In this document: in pieces, positions 34,531-46,232 of the stretch
Numbering within the stretch: position 1 is the stretch's first letter
How the letters are laid out: each line of letters starts with the position of its first letter
Program-made: the position numbers and the translations under genes
Notes under the pieces: generated by a model
Databases searched by the model: none
Told to the model about the DNA's origin: nothing
Seen by the model: only the letters and a program-made list of their open reading frames with translations
Assembly: GCA_024803745.1 (NCBI GenBank)
Contig: JANJXV010000194.1
Span: 372,001-436,000 of the forward strand
Reading direction: 5' to 3'
DNA length: 64,000 nt
Source of the DNA: Megascapheus bottae
Taxonomy: Eukaryota; Chordata; Mammalia; Rodentia; Geomyidae

Positions 34531-35261
34531 TGCTTTCAGGTTCTAACAGGCAAAGCTATCACAATCCCTCCCTGATGACTCAAAAGTGATTCAGCCCACA
34601 GCTTTTCCTCTGACTCCAGTATTTCAAAGGCCTCCGCCATTAGTACTGACACCTCATTTCTTACTGGGAAATGGGATTTCCTAGGATGTCACCTAGGTGA
34701 GGGCTGCAGTTGGGAGCCACTTACTCATGCCTGAAATCCAACTTCTCAGTAAGCACACTGTTGAGACTCCAGTAGCTTGTGAGGGAAATGAAATGGCATG
34801 GTGTCCCAGTCATAATAAAGTAGTTTGTGCACTTGTATCATGCTTAGCTCCCCTGTGAACACCCCAGTGAACCAAACAGGCTCAGAGAGGAGCCAAGTAT
34901 TCCAAGACTTGGCCAGGAGGGGTGAGCAAAACTGGGTTTGGAGGGGGAACACTCACTTTTTCAAGAGAATTTCCAGCAACTACTACATTGTCCTCCACTA
35001 TTTGAAATTGTGCAGGAAGTTTCCCACATAAAAGAGATCAGCTTTGTCAGCAGCATCTCCAACAGGCCTTCCTCCAGGATCCATAGGTTACAAGGCTCAT
35101 TCAGAGTCTGAGCTGACTTAACCATCACACTGTATTGGCAAAACAGTGGATATTTCAAACGTAGAAATGGGACCATACTTCATACTGAGGAATTGGTATA
35201 GAGTAGATTGGAAATGACACACTCTAATCTCAGTATAGTCACTTGAAAGCACACAAGAAGG
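34531..35261. other. Unassigned unique stretch
   Basis: No supported gene. Short open frames occur on both strands with no family resemblance. Confidence 0.4.
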
Positions 35262-36627
35262 TTGTAGTTTGTGGGCAAGATGATGGGTTTAAATAGGTTT
35301 CCTCTCAATATACCTCATCTGAGTTTCCCTGGAGTTTCCTGGCTTTCTTCCTAGAGAAATGCCTGATATACTGGAATTTTTTCTTGGCCCTGATCCAGCA
35401 TCTACTTCTTCAAGTGAGACATCCATATCTCTCATGTCTGAGATCCGAGCCTCCTGACCTTTGGCAACAGCACAGCAACATCTTTCTTCCTCCTGAGCCG
35501 CTGGCCAAGGGAGCTGACTTGAGCTGGTTGTCACATACAGTGGCTTGGTTACCAGGGTTCCATATTCTGTTCCATTTTGAGGGAGGTAGGGTCACCTTTC
35601 AAGGCCCAATGATCAAAGCTCCTTGCTCACAGAAGACCTCCCCAAAGACATACTGGAGGCTGAATCTCGCTTCCCACCTCACATATGGATGTAGTAAACA
35701 GCACACCTTTTTGTTCAAATCCCAAGTCATTAAGTAGCCGTAGGTGCTAGCCTGGTCTCAGGCTCAAGGAGCCTTTCTTAGGTAAGATCCAAACTTAACT
35801 GTCACTATTCCCCTTACCCTTCACAAGACATTTTGCTTCACAGTGCCTTCTCAGCTTGCATTTTGCCTCTTGCACATTTTCTTTGCTAGTCCTGGGACTT
35901 GACCTCAGAGCCTGACCATTGTTCTTAGGCTTTCTTTAGGCTACAGCTGTCCCACCAAGCCACAGCACCACTTCCAGCGTTTTCTATGTATATGGTACTG
36001 CAGAATCAAACCGGAGTCTTTTTGTGTGGTAGCCAAGCACTCTACATATAGATGAAAGACCCAGGCCATCTTGCACATATTTTTCACTTCAATCTACTAG
36101 GACGTTGTTAGGTTTCTGTATCCTAATCTATTTTTCTTCCTGATGAATATCTGTGCTGTCATCTGTAAAAATGCAAGTGGGAAAATCACAGAAGCACTGG
36201 TGACATAAAAAAGTCTTACAGACATAGATAAGTGTTCATTCTTTGTAGGAGAAAGGATATTTTGATATGATGATGATGACTATTTATAAATACTTAATCG
36301 GGGTTTAGAGTTTGGCCCAGTGGTAGAGTGCTTGCCTAGCATCCATGAAGATCTAGGTTTGAGTCCTTAATATCACACAGATATAAAAATCCATATGGCA
36401 ATGTGGCTCAAGTGGCAGAGGGCTAGACTTGGGAAAAGCCAAGAGCAGTGCTCAGGCCCTGAGTTCAAGCCCCAGGAATGGCAGAAAAAACAAAAGAAAA
36501 GAAAAGAAAAGAAATGAAATGTGCTTTTTACAAGTTATTCACTCACAGCATTTGCCTCTGAATTCTTCGCTTCTGCATCTTGTGACTTATCCCTTTCCCT
36601 CAATGTAGACAAGAAAAACAGATTTTA
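35262..36627 (-). repeat. Diverged inverted copy of the spacer
   Basis: Its reverse complement follows the array spacer from the L1 5'-end boundary (gtagacaagaaaaacagat near 36,608) to the L1 3'-end boundary (near 35,262). At both boundaries it continues into non-L1 sequence. It contains the matching SINEs at about 35,875-36,065 (minus) and 36,300-36,500 (plus). It is more diverged than the direct copies are from each other. Confidence 0.85.
36480..36518 (+). repeat. A-rich (aaaag)n tail
   Basis: A short tandem of aaaag units at the tail of the plus SINE in the inverted spacer, not expanded in the direct copies. Confidence 0.6.
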
Positions 36628-36734
36628 TTACTTGCTATCCTGTTGTCCAATCTTTGGATATTAATTCAAAATACAATATTGCCTGAAATATTGTGTGTGT
36701 GCATGTGTGTGTATCTGCCAATGTGTGCATGCAC

Positions 36735-37060
36735 ACATGTGTACAGGGTTTAGGGCTTACTCATAGGGCCTGTGTGATAACCCTCAGCATCTTCTCCTCA
36801 AAGGTATTGGTCTTTCACTTCTAGCTTATTATAGCTAATTGGAGTTTGAGAAGTATTCCCTCATGATATTCTGGATCTTGGTAATTTCTGTCGTGATATT
36901 ACCATTTTCATCTGCGATTATGTTTATTTCGATATGCTCTTATAGCTAATTGGAGTTGAGAGATTCACTCAATTTCTTGCCCTGTGCATTGGAACCCAGT
37001 GCTGGGTTCTCATATTGTTAATTGTAGCTATAGAGAAGGTTGAGGTCTGGGGATCCTCGT
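36735..37060 (-). mobile_element. Composite SINE interrupted by an L1 patch
   Basis: This is a worn reverse composite SINE (agcttattatagctaattgg, then a ggttgaggtctggggatcct 7SL-like part). Its middle holds a 93-bp L1 fragment at 36,847-36,939. Confidence 0.7.
36829..36957. repeat. 93-bp internal L1 ORF2 patch between 18-bp direct repeats
   Basis: The 18-bp ttatagctaattggagtt occurs at 36,829-36,846 and 36,940-36,957. Between them, 36,847-36,939 matches array L1 ORF2 (same strand as about 57,032-57,120) nearly base for base. It lacks any L1 end or A-tail. Confidence 0.92.
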
Positions 37061-37124
37061 TAGAATCCAGCCCCTGAAAGAAAGTCACTGATAGAAATCT
37101 TTATCTTCAGTTAAGCACGAATAA

Positions 37125-37235
37125 ATAAGGCAAAAGTGGAACTGTGGCTCAGTTCCTCTTGTAGCAGCCATGAGAAAATTAGTAATTGGCAGCACCTGGT
37201 CCCTGAGAGAAATCCTTAGCACTGGTTCAAAAAAA
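37125..37235 (+). mobile_element. tRNA-like SINE monomer
   Basis: The gtggaactgtggctcagttc head and a short A-rich tail at about 37,230-37,255. Diverged. Confidence 0.5.
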
Positions 37236-37239
37236 GAAA

Positions 37240-37680
37240 GAAAATAATGAAAAAAATTAAAACTTGCTGAGGAATCCATAAGGATAAACGTGCCTGTGAA
37301 TAATCTTGTCATTTCAGATTCCCTCAACAGCTTATGTCTCTCTATATTTTTTTCAAGTTTTTTTAAAGATATTTACATATTTTCTATCTTTCTTAAACAG
37401 AGATAGCCATCCACAAAACACAAACACAAACTCTCACACAGTATACCACCCACCCATAAGTGTCTGGCTATGTATATATGTATAGTCATATGTATTGATC
37501 TGTCTCTCTATCCTAATATATAAATGCATAAACATATGTATTTAGACAAACAGGAAACATACATAGATAGGTCTCAGGCATTTCCAGATTTTGTGCAAGT
37601 CTTCTGAGTGCAACTTACCATTGTATTGTTTGTCAAGATAGAGTCCCTCTAACTTTTGGCCAGCTTCTTGTCCTTTGATA
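37240..37680. other. Unassigned A/T-rich stretch
   Basis: No gene. It holds short tata- and atgtat-type low-complexity runs around 37,465-37,550. Confidence 0.45.
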
Positions 37681-37684
37681 CTTT

Positions 37685-37875
37685 TTTCTGCCAGTCCTCG
37701 GTTTTGAACGCTATGCCTGGATGCTGTCACTGAGCGTGAGCTTCCTGCATTCAGTAGTTTATTGCAGATAAGAGTCTCATGGAGTTTCTGTCCTGGGCTG
37801 GCTTTGAATTGTGATCCTCAGATCTCAAACTCCTGAGTAGCTAGGATGACAGTCTTGAGCTACCAGTACCTGGTG
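37685..37875 (-). mobile_element. Composite SINE
   Basis: Reverse copy: gccagtcctcggttttgaac to gtagctaggatgacagtctt and gagctaccagtacctgg. Part of the middle is missing. Confidence 0.75.
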
Positions 37876-37884
37876 ATAAGGACA

Positions 37885-38360
37885 TAAAGTGATGAATAGA
37901 ATTTTAGATCCTGATGGTAGACAGTCTGCAAAATCCAAGGGAGAATGGAATTGGAGGGGAGCAGGGATCAGGATGTGGGCTTGCAGCTTCCCTGCCAAGG
38001 GGGTGGGGGAAGTCACAGGCTGGGGGATGCACAGGATGATCCATGGGCCCTGTGCAGCTACTGGGTCACCCCCTTCTGCATCTCAGCCTTTGGCTTTGAG
38101 CTCTGTGATCGTCAATATGTGCACAGTCTGTACTCTGGCTGGCAGAAGAAAGGACCCTGGGAAGACAATTGTAGACCCTTTGTGAGTGTAGGAAGGGTTA
38201 GGCTGGACACCCAGTCCAAGAGGAGCTAAAACTGGAGTCGAGGGGTGTGCAAGGAGTGGGTGTGAGGGTTGTGGGCAGTCACAGTCACGGCAGAGGTGGC
38301 TCTGTCTGTGGGGTGAGTGCCTCCCTGCAGGCACAGCACTGGACATATCAGAGATCCACA
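37885..38360. other. G/C-richer unique stretch with an unassigned open frame
   Basis: A plus-strand frame at 37,945-38,229 includes a Cys/Trp-rich part followed by a donor-like ttt|gtgagt near 38,178. I do not recognise it and see no matching acceptor, so it is noted, not called. Confidence 0.3.
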
Positions 38361-38364
38361 TGAA

Positions 38365-38478
38365 AAGGAAAAGCTGGAAATGGCACTATGGTTCAAATGG
38401 TAGAGCATCAACCTTGAGCAAAAGAGCTCAGGGACAGTACCCAGGACCTGAGTTCAAGCCTCATGACTGTAAAAGAAA
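38365..38478 (+). mobile_element. tRNA-like SINE monomer
   Basis: Forward copy: tatggttcaaatggtagagc, agctcagggacagtaccc, and an A-rich tail near 38,470. Confidence 0.7.
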
Positions 38479-38479
38479 A

Positions 38480-39720
38480 AGAACCAGGACTATGAGAGGG
38501 AACCTGGTACTCTCTTGGTCTAATCAGACACAAGAAGAGGCTGGGATAGGCTGTGGAAAAACACAGAGAACATCTTCCCCCAGCTCATCCTGTCCTGCAT
38601 GCAGGGACAGCCATGTAACTAGGGCTACGGTGAGATCATCTTCACCCCTGTGCTGCCATCTGAATTGTAGGTCTCTGTCCTGCATGGGGTGTCCTGATGG
38701 CTGAGCAGGTGCCCTAACCCTAGATGGAGAGCAGCCACTGACTGTGGTACCTAAGGAGAGATCTGTTCCATAGCTATCAGGCCACCCAGCATGGGAGCCA
38801 TAACCACCCCTCACCCAGGTAGAGGCCAATGGTTCTCCAGGTGCTACTAACATTGCCCCACCCCTAGCCCTGGGTACACGTGACATTCCCTCCACAAGGA
38901 GCAGGACCAAGTGAAGGATCAGGAAGCTGCCTATGGGCTTCAGATGATGGCCAGGCTGGCACTACAGATGGCCTCAATCTGTCACCACCTTCCCCTGCCT
39001 CCATCATTCCTCCATCATGCCTCTCTACCTCCCACCCATTAACCTTGGAAACCAATGAAATGGGCTCTCATCATTCCTCTCATCTCTTCACCCACCTTGC
39101 CATGCGTCCATCCCTCTGTCACTTCTACCCCACACACATCCCACCACCAGCCACCCTGTAGCTTATGAGGATCACAGAGGAAGCTCTTGGTGAAGGGCTT
39201 GTGACCACAAAACAGTTACTATCACCCGCTCCGGCCTGATGCACCACAGAATAAGAACAGCCAAGCAAGCACACACTGCAGCAGAGTTGCTCTGCTGCCA
39301 TTCTGATTTCTTCATGGCCAGGACTTGGCTCTCCTCAGCCTCCCAGCTCAGTAACCAGAACATTGTGCTTTCACAGAGCCATGGCTTCCAGTCTCCATGG
39401 ACACAATGACATCAAGGTGATGCCAACTTCCCCATCTCTATATACTTCTAACTATGGGATGGGAGCTGACGTTCTCTTCTGTGACTCCATGCGCTAAGAG
39501 GCTCATGCAGATTTCTATCCTTTGCTCATCATGGTGACTCTTTGGTTAACAAGTCACTGCTGGGCTTCCAGTTCACCACATATAGAACCAATACTCCAAC
39601 ACTTTTCTTAGAAGGACTGATGACTTTTAAATATTCTCTAGTTTTAAATTTCTAGTTCCTTCTCTTTTTCTTTTATATATTTCCCTTCCTCACATACTTC
39701 TCTTTTTTTACCTTCCTTCT
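38480..39720. other. Unique non-coding stretch
   Basis: About 1.2 kb with no recognised repeat. It is G/C-richer than its flanks, with several short frames and none convincing. Confidence 0.4.
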
Positions 39721-39721
39721 T

Positions 39722-39940
39722 TCATTCCTGGCCTTGAACTCAAAACCTGGAGCTTTTTCTTAGCTTTTCTTTGCTCAAGGTAGCACTCTAGCCCTTGAGC
39801 CACAGCTCTACTTCAATCTTTGTTCTTGCTCTAAACTGGGAGTATGAGTCTCATGCATTTTTCCCTTTGCTGGGTTGGTTTTAAACCACAATACTAAGAT
39901 CAGGATCCTGAATATGCCTCGGATTACAGGTATTATCTAA
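39722..39940 (-). mobile_element. Composite SINE
   Basis: Reverse copy with tggccttgaactcaaaacct, cttgagccacagctctact and the cggattacagg end. Confidence 0.7.
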
Positions 39941-40870
39941 TCAAAACAAATTCCTGATTTCTTTTTTAGACATAATTAGTTCTTTCAAGTGAGCCACCAG
40001 CCACTCATGCAAGAGCATTGCAGGATCCCAGCATTCATCCTGTCTCCAGTCTCATTCCATCCATCTCACAATGGTCATCTAAAACACCCTGCTGCATGCC
40101 TGAAGTCGCAAGGAACGTTCTCAACGCCATGAGAAGCCCCCTTAAGCTCTGCCTCAGACATGCCCAGCCCCCATCCCACTTCCACATGAGCATTTGTTTA
40201 GGAGAAATTTCCTGAGTACATCATCATCTTTTCCTCACCATTCAAATTTCATCTTTGGAGTCATTTCTCCCAGACAAAGAGGAACATGATCCATGGTTTG
40301 ATAGCAGCTCCAGCTTCATAGTCCCAGCCACCAACACCCTCCCTATTACCCTGCCAGACACCTGAATTCAAGAACAATGTTTTCACTACCCCTGACTCTT
40401 ATCAAATGTTTTAACTTATACAGTGCATTAAAATAATTTTACTAAATGGAATAAACACATGGCATCAAGCTTCAGAATCTTTGCACCTGAACTTTTAGTG
40501 AATCACAGACACACCAGCATTTCTGTAGCCAACAGAAATCTTAGCTTTGAGATTTTAGCATCCCTGGTATCCAAGTTTGGATGTGCTAACACTGCCCTTA
40601 ATGGGGCACTTCAATCACACAATCCCACAACAATGTCATTTGACATTCACTGGTAGGTGGTGCTAGGAAAAAGACTGATGTGCCAACTCCATGCTGGCTT
40701 GACCTATGCCATCTTCAAACCTGGAGCAAGTGGGGCTCCTCTCTCCATGACACCTTTTGTGTACTACCCCAGGAGGACCTTTACCTTGAGACAAAATTAT
40801 GAAGACTATCTCTACCAGCAAAGATTCCAGTGAGATGTGCCTACATGGATAAAGCTAAAATCTCACTAAA
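39941..40870. other. Unassigned unique stretch
   Basis: No supported gene or repeat. Two 65-codon frames (40,018 and 40,459) show no family features. Confidence 0.4.
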
Positions 40871-40874
40871 GTGA

Positions 40875-41090
40875 GGTTGTTGGCAGTGCTGGAGCCTGAA
40901 CTCAGGGCCTGGCCACTAAGCATTTGTACTCAAGACTAGCCCTTTACCACTTGAGCACAAACTCCATTCCCAGCTGTTTTTATTTTTGGTAGTAAGAATC
41001 TATCAGACTTTCCTGTTCTGGGTGACTTGGAAGTTCCATACTCAGATCTCAGCCTCCTGACCAGCCTGGATTAAAAGTGTGGATCAGCCA
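40875..41090 (-). mobile_element. Composite SINE
   Basis: Reverse copy: tggagcctgaactcagggcc, ccacttgagcacaaactcc, cagatctcagcctcctgacc. Confidence 0.75.
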
Positions 41091-41481
41091 TGCGCCACAC
41101 CTGAGGACTTCTGCCAGCACATTTTTTCCCAAAAATTGGAAGAGGAAGATGAGGGAGGGTTGGGCTCATCCTGCCCTGCATATGAAGGAGAGCATCAGCG
41201 CCTGAACTTCATTCCCTGTTGTAGGCTGCTGGAGGAAAGGAAGCAAATAGGCACAGGCTGGCAGCAGATGCTACAGAACAACTTGTGACCAAGACTCCCA
41301 GAGCAGACCTCAGAATCGATGACAGAGTTGGATCTACCCAGTAACAGAGGCAGTGGTGACACCTGAAACTGCGTGTTTGAGCCTTTGCTGCTAGTAAACA
41401 GGGCCACCTATGTCTCAATGAGAAAGGTGAGATTTTGGTGGAGAAGGTGAGATTAAACATTATGTATCATGCCAGAAGACA

Positions 41482-41970
41482 GACTATAAGGGGTCTTTTA
41501 TTATTCCAAGTGAAATTTTGGATTTCCTCTTCTGTTTCTTTAAAGAATGACATTGGGATATTGATGAATATTGCACTGAATTTGTAGATAGTCCTTATCA
41601 AGATTGCCATTTTTACAATATTACTTCTTCCAAACCAGGAGCATAGGTTTTTGCATTTCCTCAGTTCTGCGTTAATGTCCTTCTCCAGGGTTTATAGTTC
41701 CATCAAAAAGGTGCTTTACATTCTAAGTTAATTCCTAGGTATTATATTTTCTTTGATAGCAAAATGAGTTGCTATCCTGATTCTTGCCTCATTCCTCTCA
41801 TTTGTTGACATATAGGAAGGCAGTTGACATTGAGGGTTAATTTTATACCCTGCTACCTTACCAGTTTTATATCAGCTCAAGCAGCTTTGGAGTAGAGTCT
41901 ATAGGGTTCTTTAAATACAGAATCATGTCATCTGTAAGGAGAGAAAGTTTCAGTTCCTCTTTCCCTTTTC
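41482..41970 (-). mobile_element. L1 segment, inverted 5' half
   Basis: This matches the RT/thumb part of L1 ORF2 on the minus strand (equivalent to about 4,178-4,675 of L1-1). It is joined directly to an L1 3' segment on the opposite strand at about 41,971-41,973. Confidence 0.85.
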
Positions 41971-42375
41971 CTCCTCACTCTAGTTAGAATGGCCAAGATC
42001 CAGAAATCTAATAACGTATGCTGGAGGGGATGTGGCCAGGAGGGATCACTACTACACTGCTGGTGGGATTGCAAACTCGTTCAACCACTATGGAAAGCAC
42101 TATGGCAGTATCCCAAAAAGACTAAACATAGAGCTCCCCTGTGATCCAGCAATTTCAATACTTCCCAATCGTCCAGATAGGACATACTAAATTCACTAGA
42201 ACAATAACATTTATCACAGTACTATTTACTATAGCAAAGGTATGGAACCAACCCAGATGCCCATCAGTTGATGAGTAGATCAAATATGGTATTTTTACAC
42301 AATGGAATTCTGTGCTTCTGTAAGGAAGAATGACATAGACGAATTTGGAAGGAAATAGAAAGATTGTAAAGTTTA
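41971..42375 (+). mobile_element. L1 segment, 3' half in forward orientation
   Basis: It matches the reverse complement of about 3,000-3,403 of L1-1 (attagaatggcc, gctggaggggatgtggccag, accaacccagatgccc). It encodes the Cys-rich ORF2 C-terminus with stops. Head-to-head arrangement with the preceding segment, with about 0.8 kb missing between, is the pattern of a 5'-inverted L1. Confidence 0.85.
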
Positions 42376-42441
42376 GAAATTAGTTTCTGTCTCCTTCTCT
42401 CTATCCTTCTCTATCTCTGTAAAATTTAGAAGTTCCTGTTT

Positions 42442-42473
42442 CTCTCTCTTTTCTCTTTCTCTCTCTCTTTCTG

Positions 42474-42551
<78 letters not shown>
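42442..42551. repeat. (CT)n microsatellite
   Basis: About 110 bp of nearly pure CT, preceded by interrupted CT/TTTC sequence from about 42,385. It separates the inverted L1 from a SINE. Confidence 0.97.
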
Positions 42552-42552
<1 letters not shown>

Positions 42553-42553
<1 letters not shown>

Positions 42554-42725
42554 ATCCTTAGGCTTGAACTCAGGGCCTGAGCTACTTTTGCTCAAGGTTA
42601 GCACTCTACCATTTGAACCACAGTGCTGCTTCTGGCTTGCTCTTTTCACGTAGTATTGAGGAATCTAACCCAGGCCTTCATCCTTGATAGGTTAGCACTC
42701 TACCACTAAGCCACGCAGTCAGCTT
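42553..42725 (-). mobile_element. Dimeric tRNA-like SINE
   Basis: Reverse copy beginning at the CT repeat: taggcttgaactcagggcc to tagcactctaccactaagcc. Confidence 0.85.
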
Positions 42726-42974
42726 TTAGAGGTTTCTGACAAAGGTTTTCCTACATGCTATTATTTCTTCTGTGAGTGTCTTAATGCTTGATGACGGTTG
42801 AATTTGTTTAGAAGACTTACCCTAATGCTCCCATATACAGAGATTCTATATATAGCTAAATGTTTTTCATTACTCAGAATTTCTCTATTGTGTATGTTCT
42901 GAAATGTACTGAAGACTGACTTCTGATTAAAAGTCATTGTACATTTGTTCTATTCATTAGTTTTCTTTTCTTCT

Positions 42975-44941
42975 GTGGGAATCAGGTTTGTGATGAACAC
43001 AGAAGTATGCCTTCCAGGTCAAACACTTTCCACATTTGCAATATTCATAAGGTTTTTCTCTCCTATGTGCATTTTATACTTAGTCATGCGTTCATGATGG
43101 ATTTCTCATATTCTTATATTCATACGATTTTTATCCTGTGTCTGTGTGGTATCATGCAAACTCAACTATGAATTCTTCAAAAAAATTTCCCTTTCATTTT
43201 ATTCATAGGATTCTATCCTGTGGGTGTTTAGTGATAAATCTTGACTTGTGCCTTCTGGGGAAAAGACTGAACATTTGCTACATTCATTAAGGGTTTTATC
43301 TTGTGTTGGTTCTGTGACACAAGCTGAGTTTTCTTCCACAGACTAAAAAGTCTTTCCTATTTATTACATTGCTAAGGCTTCTCATATGTGTGAACTCTCT
43401 TACGCTTCCTGAAGGGTGAATACTGCACGAAAGACTTTCAAATTTGGTTATATTCCTAAGGTTTCTAATATGTGTGAATTCTGTTATGCCTCCTGTAATG
43501 TGACTTCCATCTGAAGGTCTTACCACATTTGATGCACTCGTACAGTTTCTCTCCTGTGTGTGTTCTCTGATGCAATTTGAGGGAAGACTTCCATTTGAAA
43601 GACATTCCACATCGGTTACATTCATAAGGTTTTTCTCCTGTTTGAATTGTCTTATGCATGTTGAGGTTTGGCTTCTGTGTGAAGGACTTTCCACATATGT
43701 TACACTCATAAGGTGTTTCTCCTGAGTATATTCTCTGATGAACATGGAGTTTTACCTTCCATTTGAAAGACTTTCCGCATTCACTACATGCATAAGTTTT
43801 CTCTCCTGTGTGTGTTCTATTATGCCCATCAAGATATGACTTCCACTATAAGGTCTTTCCACATTTGTTGCACACATCAGGTTTCTCTCCTGTGTGTGTT
43901 CTTTGATGCAATTTGAGGGAAGATTTCTGTCTGAAAGACTTTACACATTGGTTACATTCATAAGGTTTCACTCCTGTGTGTATTCTCTGATGAACACGAA
44001 GTTTTCCCTTCCCTTGGAAGGACTTTCCACATTCATTACACTTATAAGATTTCTCTCCTGTGTGTGTTATTTGATGAACTCGAAGGTGTATCTTCTGGGT
44101 GAAAGACTTTTCACATTTGTTACATTCATAAGGTTTCTCTTCTGTGTGTCTTCTCTGGTGCAAAGTGAGGTATGATTTCAGTCTAAAATTCTTCCCACAT
44201 TTATCCCATTCATAAGATTTCTCTTCTGTGTGAGATCTCTGATGTGTGCTGAGAGCTGAATTCTGGGCAGAAATTTTATTTCGTTCCTCATATTCATAAG
44301 GTTTGTCTTCTCTTGGAGATCGAGGTTGGAGCGTCAGGTCTGACTTCTCAGAAATTAATTTTCACACTTGATGTATGCATCACATATCTCAGGATATTTG
44401 CTCTGAGGTATTGTAAGGCATATTTCATTACTGAAAGATTTCTCACATTCACTACATGTATGAGGAGTCTCTCCTGTGTACATTTTCAGATGTGTAGTGA
44501 TGGTCGGTGTTAAGTACAATATTTTTCATCACACAATACATTTAGCAGTTTTCCTCCCTCCCTGAAGAATTTCTTGGGCAGGGAGAACAGAATTATGATA
44601 CTGCAGATCTTTTGGACTGTCACAATCATGAATAAAATGCTCTGAATAGCCGATGGATTTTTTAAGAACAGGAGACATACGAGATCTATATGCAGCATGC
44701 ATCTCATCAGGCTTAGGAGACAGAAGGATGTTCTGACACTTAATGAACTCCTCAGTCCTCACCCCTAAGTTGTTACCGTTATTACTAATCAGCTCTGGAT
44801 TATGTGTAGAGCTCAAATTTAAAGTTGTTGCTAATCTCACGTTTTCCTCCACTTCGATACTACTTGCAACTGCTACTTCACAAAGACATTCATGTGGACT
44901 TTCCTGGCAGGTCTTGAACACATTTTCCATTACCTGGACAT
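42975..44941 (-). pseudogene. Terminal exon: linker and decayed C2H2 finger array
   Basis: The acceptor TTTTAG lies at 44,947-44,942. The linker is open to 44,529. From about 44,240 downward the finger frame shows successive 28-residue modules with TGEKP-type linkers. Four to five have all four ligands at about 43,890-44,120 and 43,470-43,625. Others lost a ligand: Cys to Trp near 44,200, last His to Tyr near 43,795, and to Gln near 43,650. A TAG at 43,845-43,843 falls inside one finger. Beyond about 43,465 stops become frequent and modules are barely legible, down to about 42,975. Confidence 0.88.
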
Positions 44942-45354
44942 CTAAAATGAGTCATAGAAAAAAAGACACAAACATACATGAGATACAAATATTCCTTACT
45001 GTAAAGGTAATGACTTTACTTTCCCATCCTAAGTGTTAGATATTTTAAAATATAAAAGTGGAAATTGATTTGTGAGAAATATATGCTTTTCTCCCTAACC
45101 TATTAAGAAAATGATATTTTACAATGACCAATAATGTTTTTCTGTGTTTTAGTTCTCTTTTTATATCACAGGAAATATTTATTGAAATTACCCATCTATG
45201 TATTGCTACAGTTTTAAGCTGAGTACTACCTATAATATACCTGCAGCTGTTTTTTTTTCAAATACTGTTTTGTTTATACATTGAGGAATAGCTGCCTTTC
45301 TTTTATTTTTGAGAAATAATCTAAATACTGTGCTGTTTTGCATCTTTTCAAAAC

Positions 45355-45540
45355 TTTCTTTTCTTTTCTTTTCTTTTTTTTTGTAGTTCATAGGCCTCGG
45401 CCCTGTCCCTGAACACTTCAGCAGAAGACTATAACCCCTATCCTTGAGCTACAGCCCCACTTCCTGTTTTCTAGAGTTAACTACAGATAAGAGTCTCAGG
45501 TCCTGAGTAGCAGATAGGATTACCTTACCCAGTTTCAATG
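45355..45540 (-). mobile_element. Composite SINE in the zinc-finger gene intron
   Basis: A T-rich (tttc)n start at 45,355-45,382, then aggcctcggccctgtccct, gagctacagccccacttcc and a shortened 7SL-like end. Confidence 0.7.
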
Positions 45541-45864
45541 CTGTTTGCTTATTAACCATTAAGTGAGGAGCACGAATTTTTTCTAGATTCAGCGGCCACA
45601 AGTTTGGTTTATATGTCTGTTTGCCTTTGATCAAAGCAAGAACGATTCTTGAGAGTAAGGACTTACACCTATATCCCTTCAGTTACAACTTCTCACTAAA
45701 GTCTCAATTTAGGTATTTGTGGGAATTTTGAAATTTGTTTCTTTCCATTTGAAGTCTTATAAAAATTCCTTTTCTAACACTCCTGTCCCTCAGAACCATG
45801 GAAGACCAGAAAATCCCCAGCTCATTGTCTAGTTAATGTTCTTATGTTGATTGAAACTTTGTTG

Positions 45865-46055
45865 TTTTTTTTTCCTTCCATTCCTGGGTTTGAACTTAGG
45901 ACCTAACCACTGTCCTTGGGTTTTCTCAAGACTAGTACCCTACCAATGAAGTCATTACTTCTGGTTTTTTCTATGTATGTTGTAATAAGGAATCAAACCT
46001 GTGTCTTTGTGCATGCTAAGCAAGCACTCTACCACTAGGCTCAATTTCTGGTGGA
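45865..46055 (-). mobile_element. Dimeric tRNA-like SINE in the intron
   Basis: Reverse copy: T-run, attcctgggtttgaacttag, and the gcaagcactctaccactagg head. Confidence 0.8.
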
Positions 46056-46181
46056 AACGTCTGGTTTTGAATACCAGTCTCTTCCTACCAGCATAAAGAT
46101 ATTATCCTTATCAGAGAATAATGCCCTGACTTATTCCTTGTTTGCTCAATCATTTATAGTCTTAGTTTTAAAGAAATGAAA

Positions 46182-46184
<3 letters not shown>

Positions 46185-46231
<47 letters not shown>
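46185..46231. repeat. (TTTC)n microsatellite
   Basis: About 11 ctt-t tetranucleotide units at the start (tail side) of the reverse SINE that follows. Confidence 0.95.

Positions 46232-46232
<1 letters not shown>

Noticed and set aside
35384..35737. A 117-codon plus-strand frame
   Set aside because: It lies in the inverted spacer copy, and parts recur as frames in the other spacer copies on the opposite strand.
42401..42649. An Arg/Glu-rich frame
   Set aside because: It is produced by the CT microsatellite read on the minus strand plus SINE sequence.
43296..43745. A 149-codon minus-strand frame in the zinc-finger region
   Set aside because: It is the out-of-frame reading of the finger modules. 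The C2H2 pattern appears only in the neighbouring frame.
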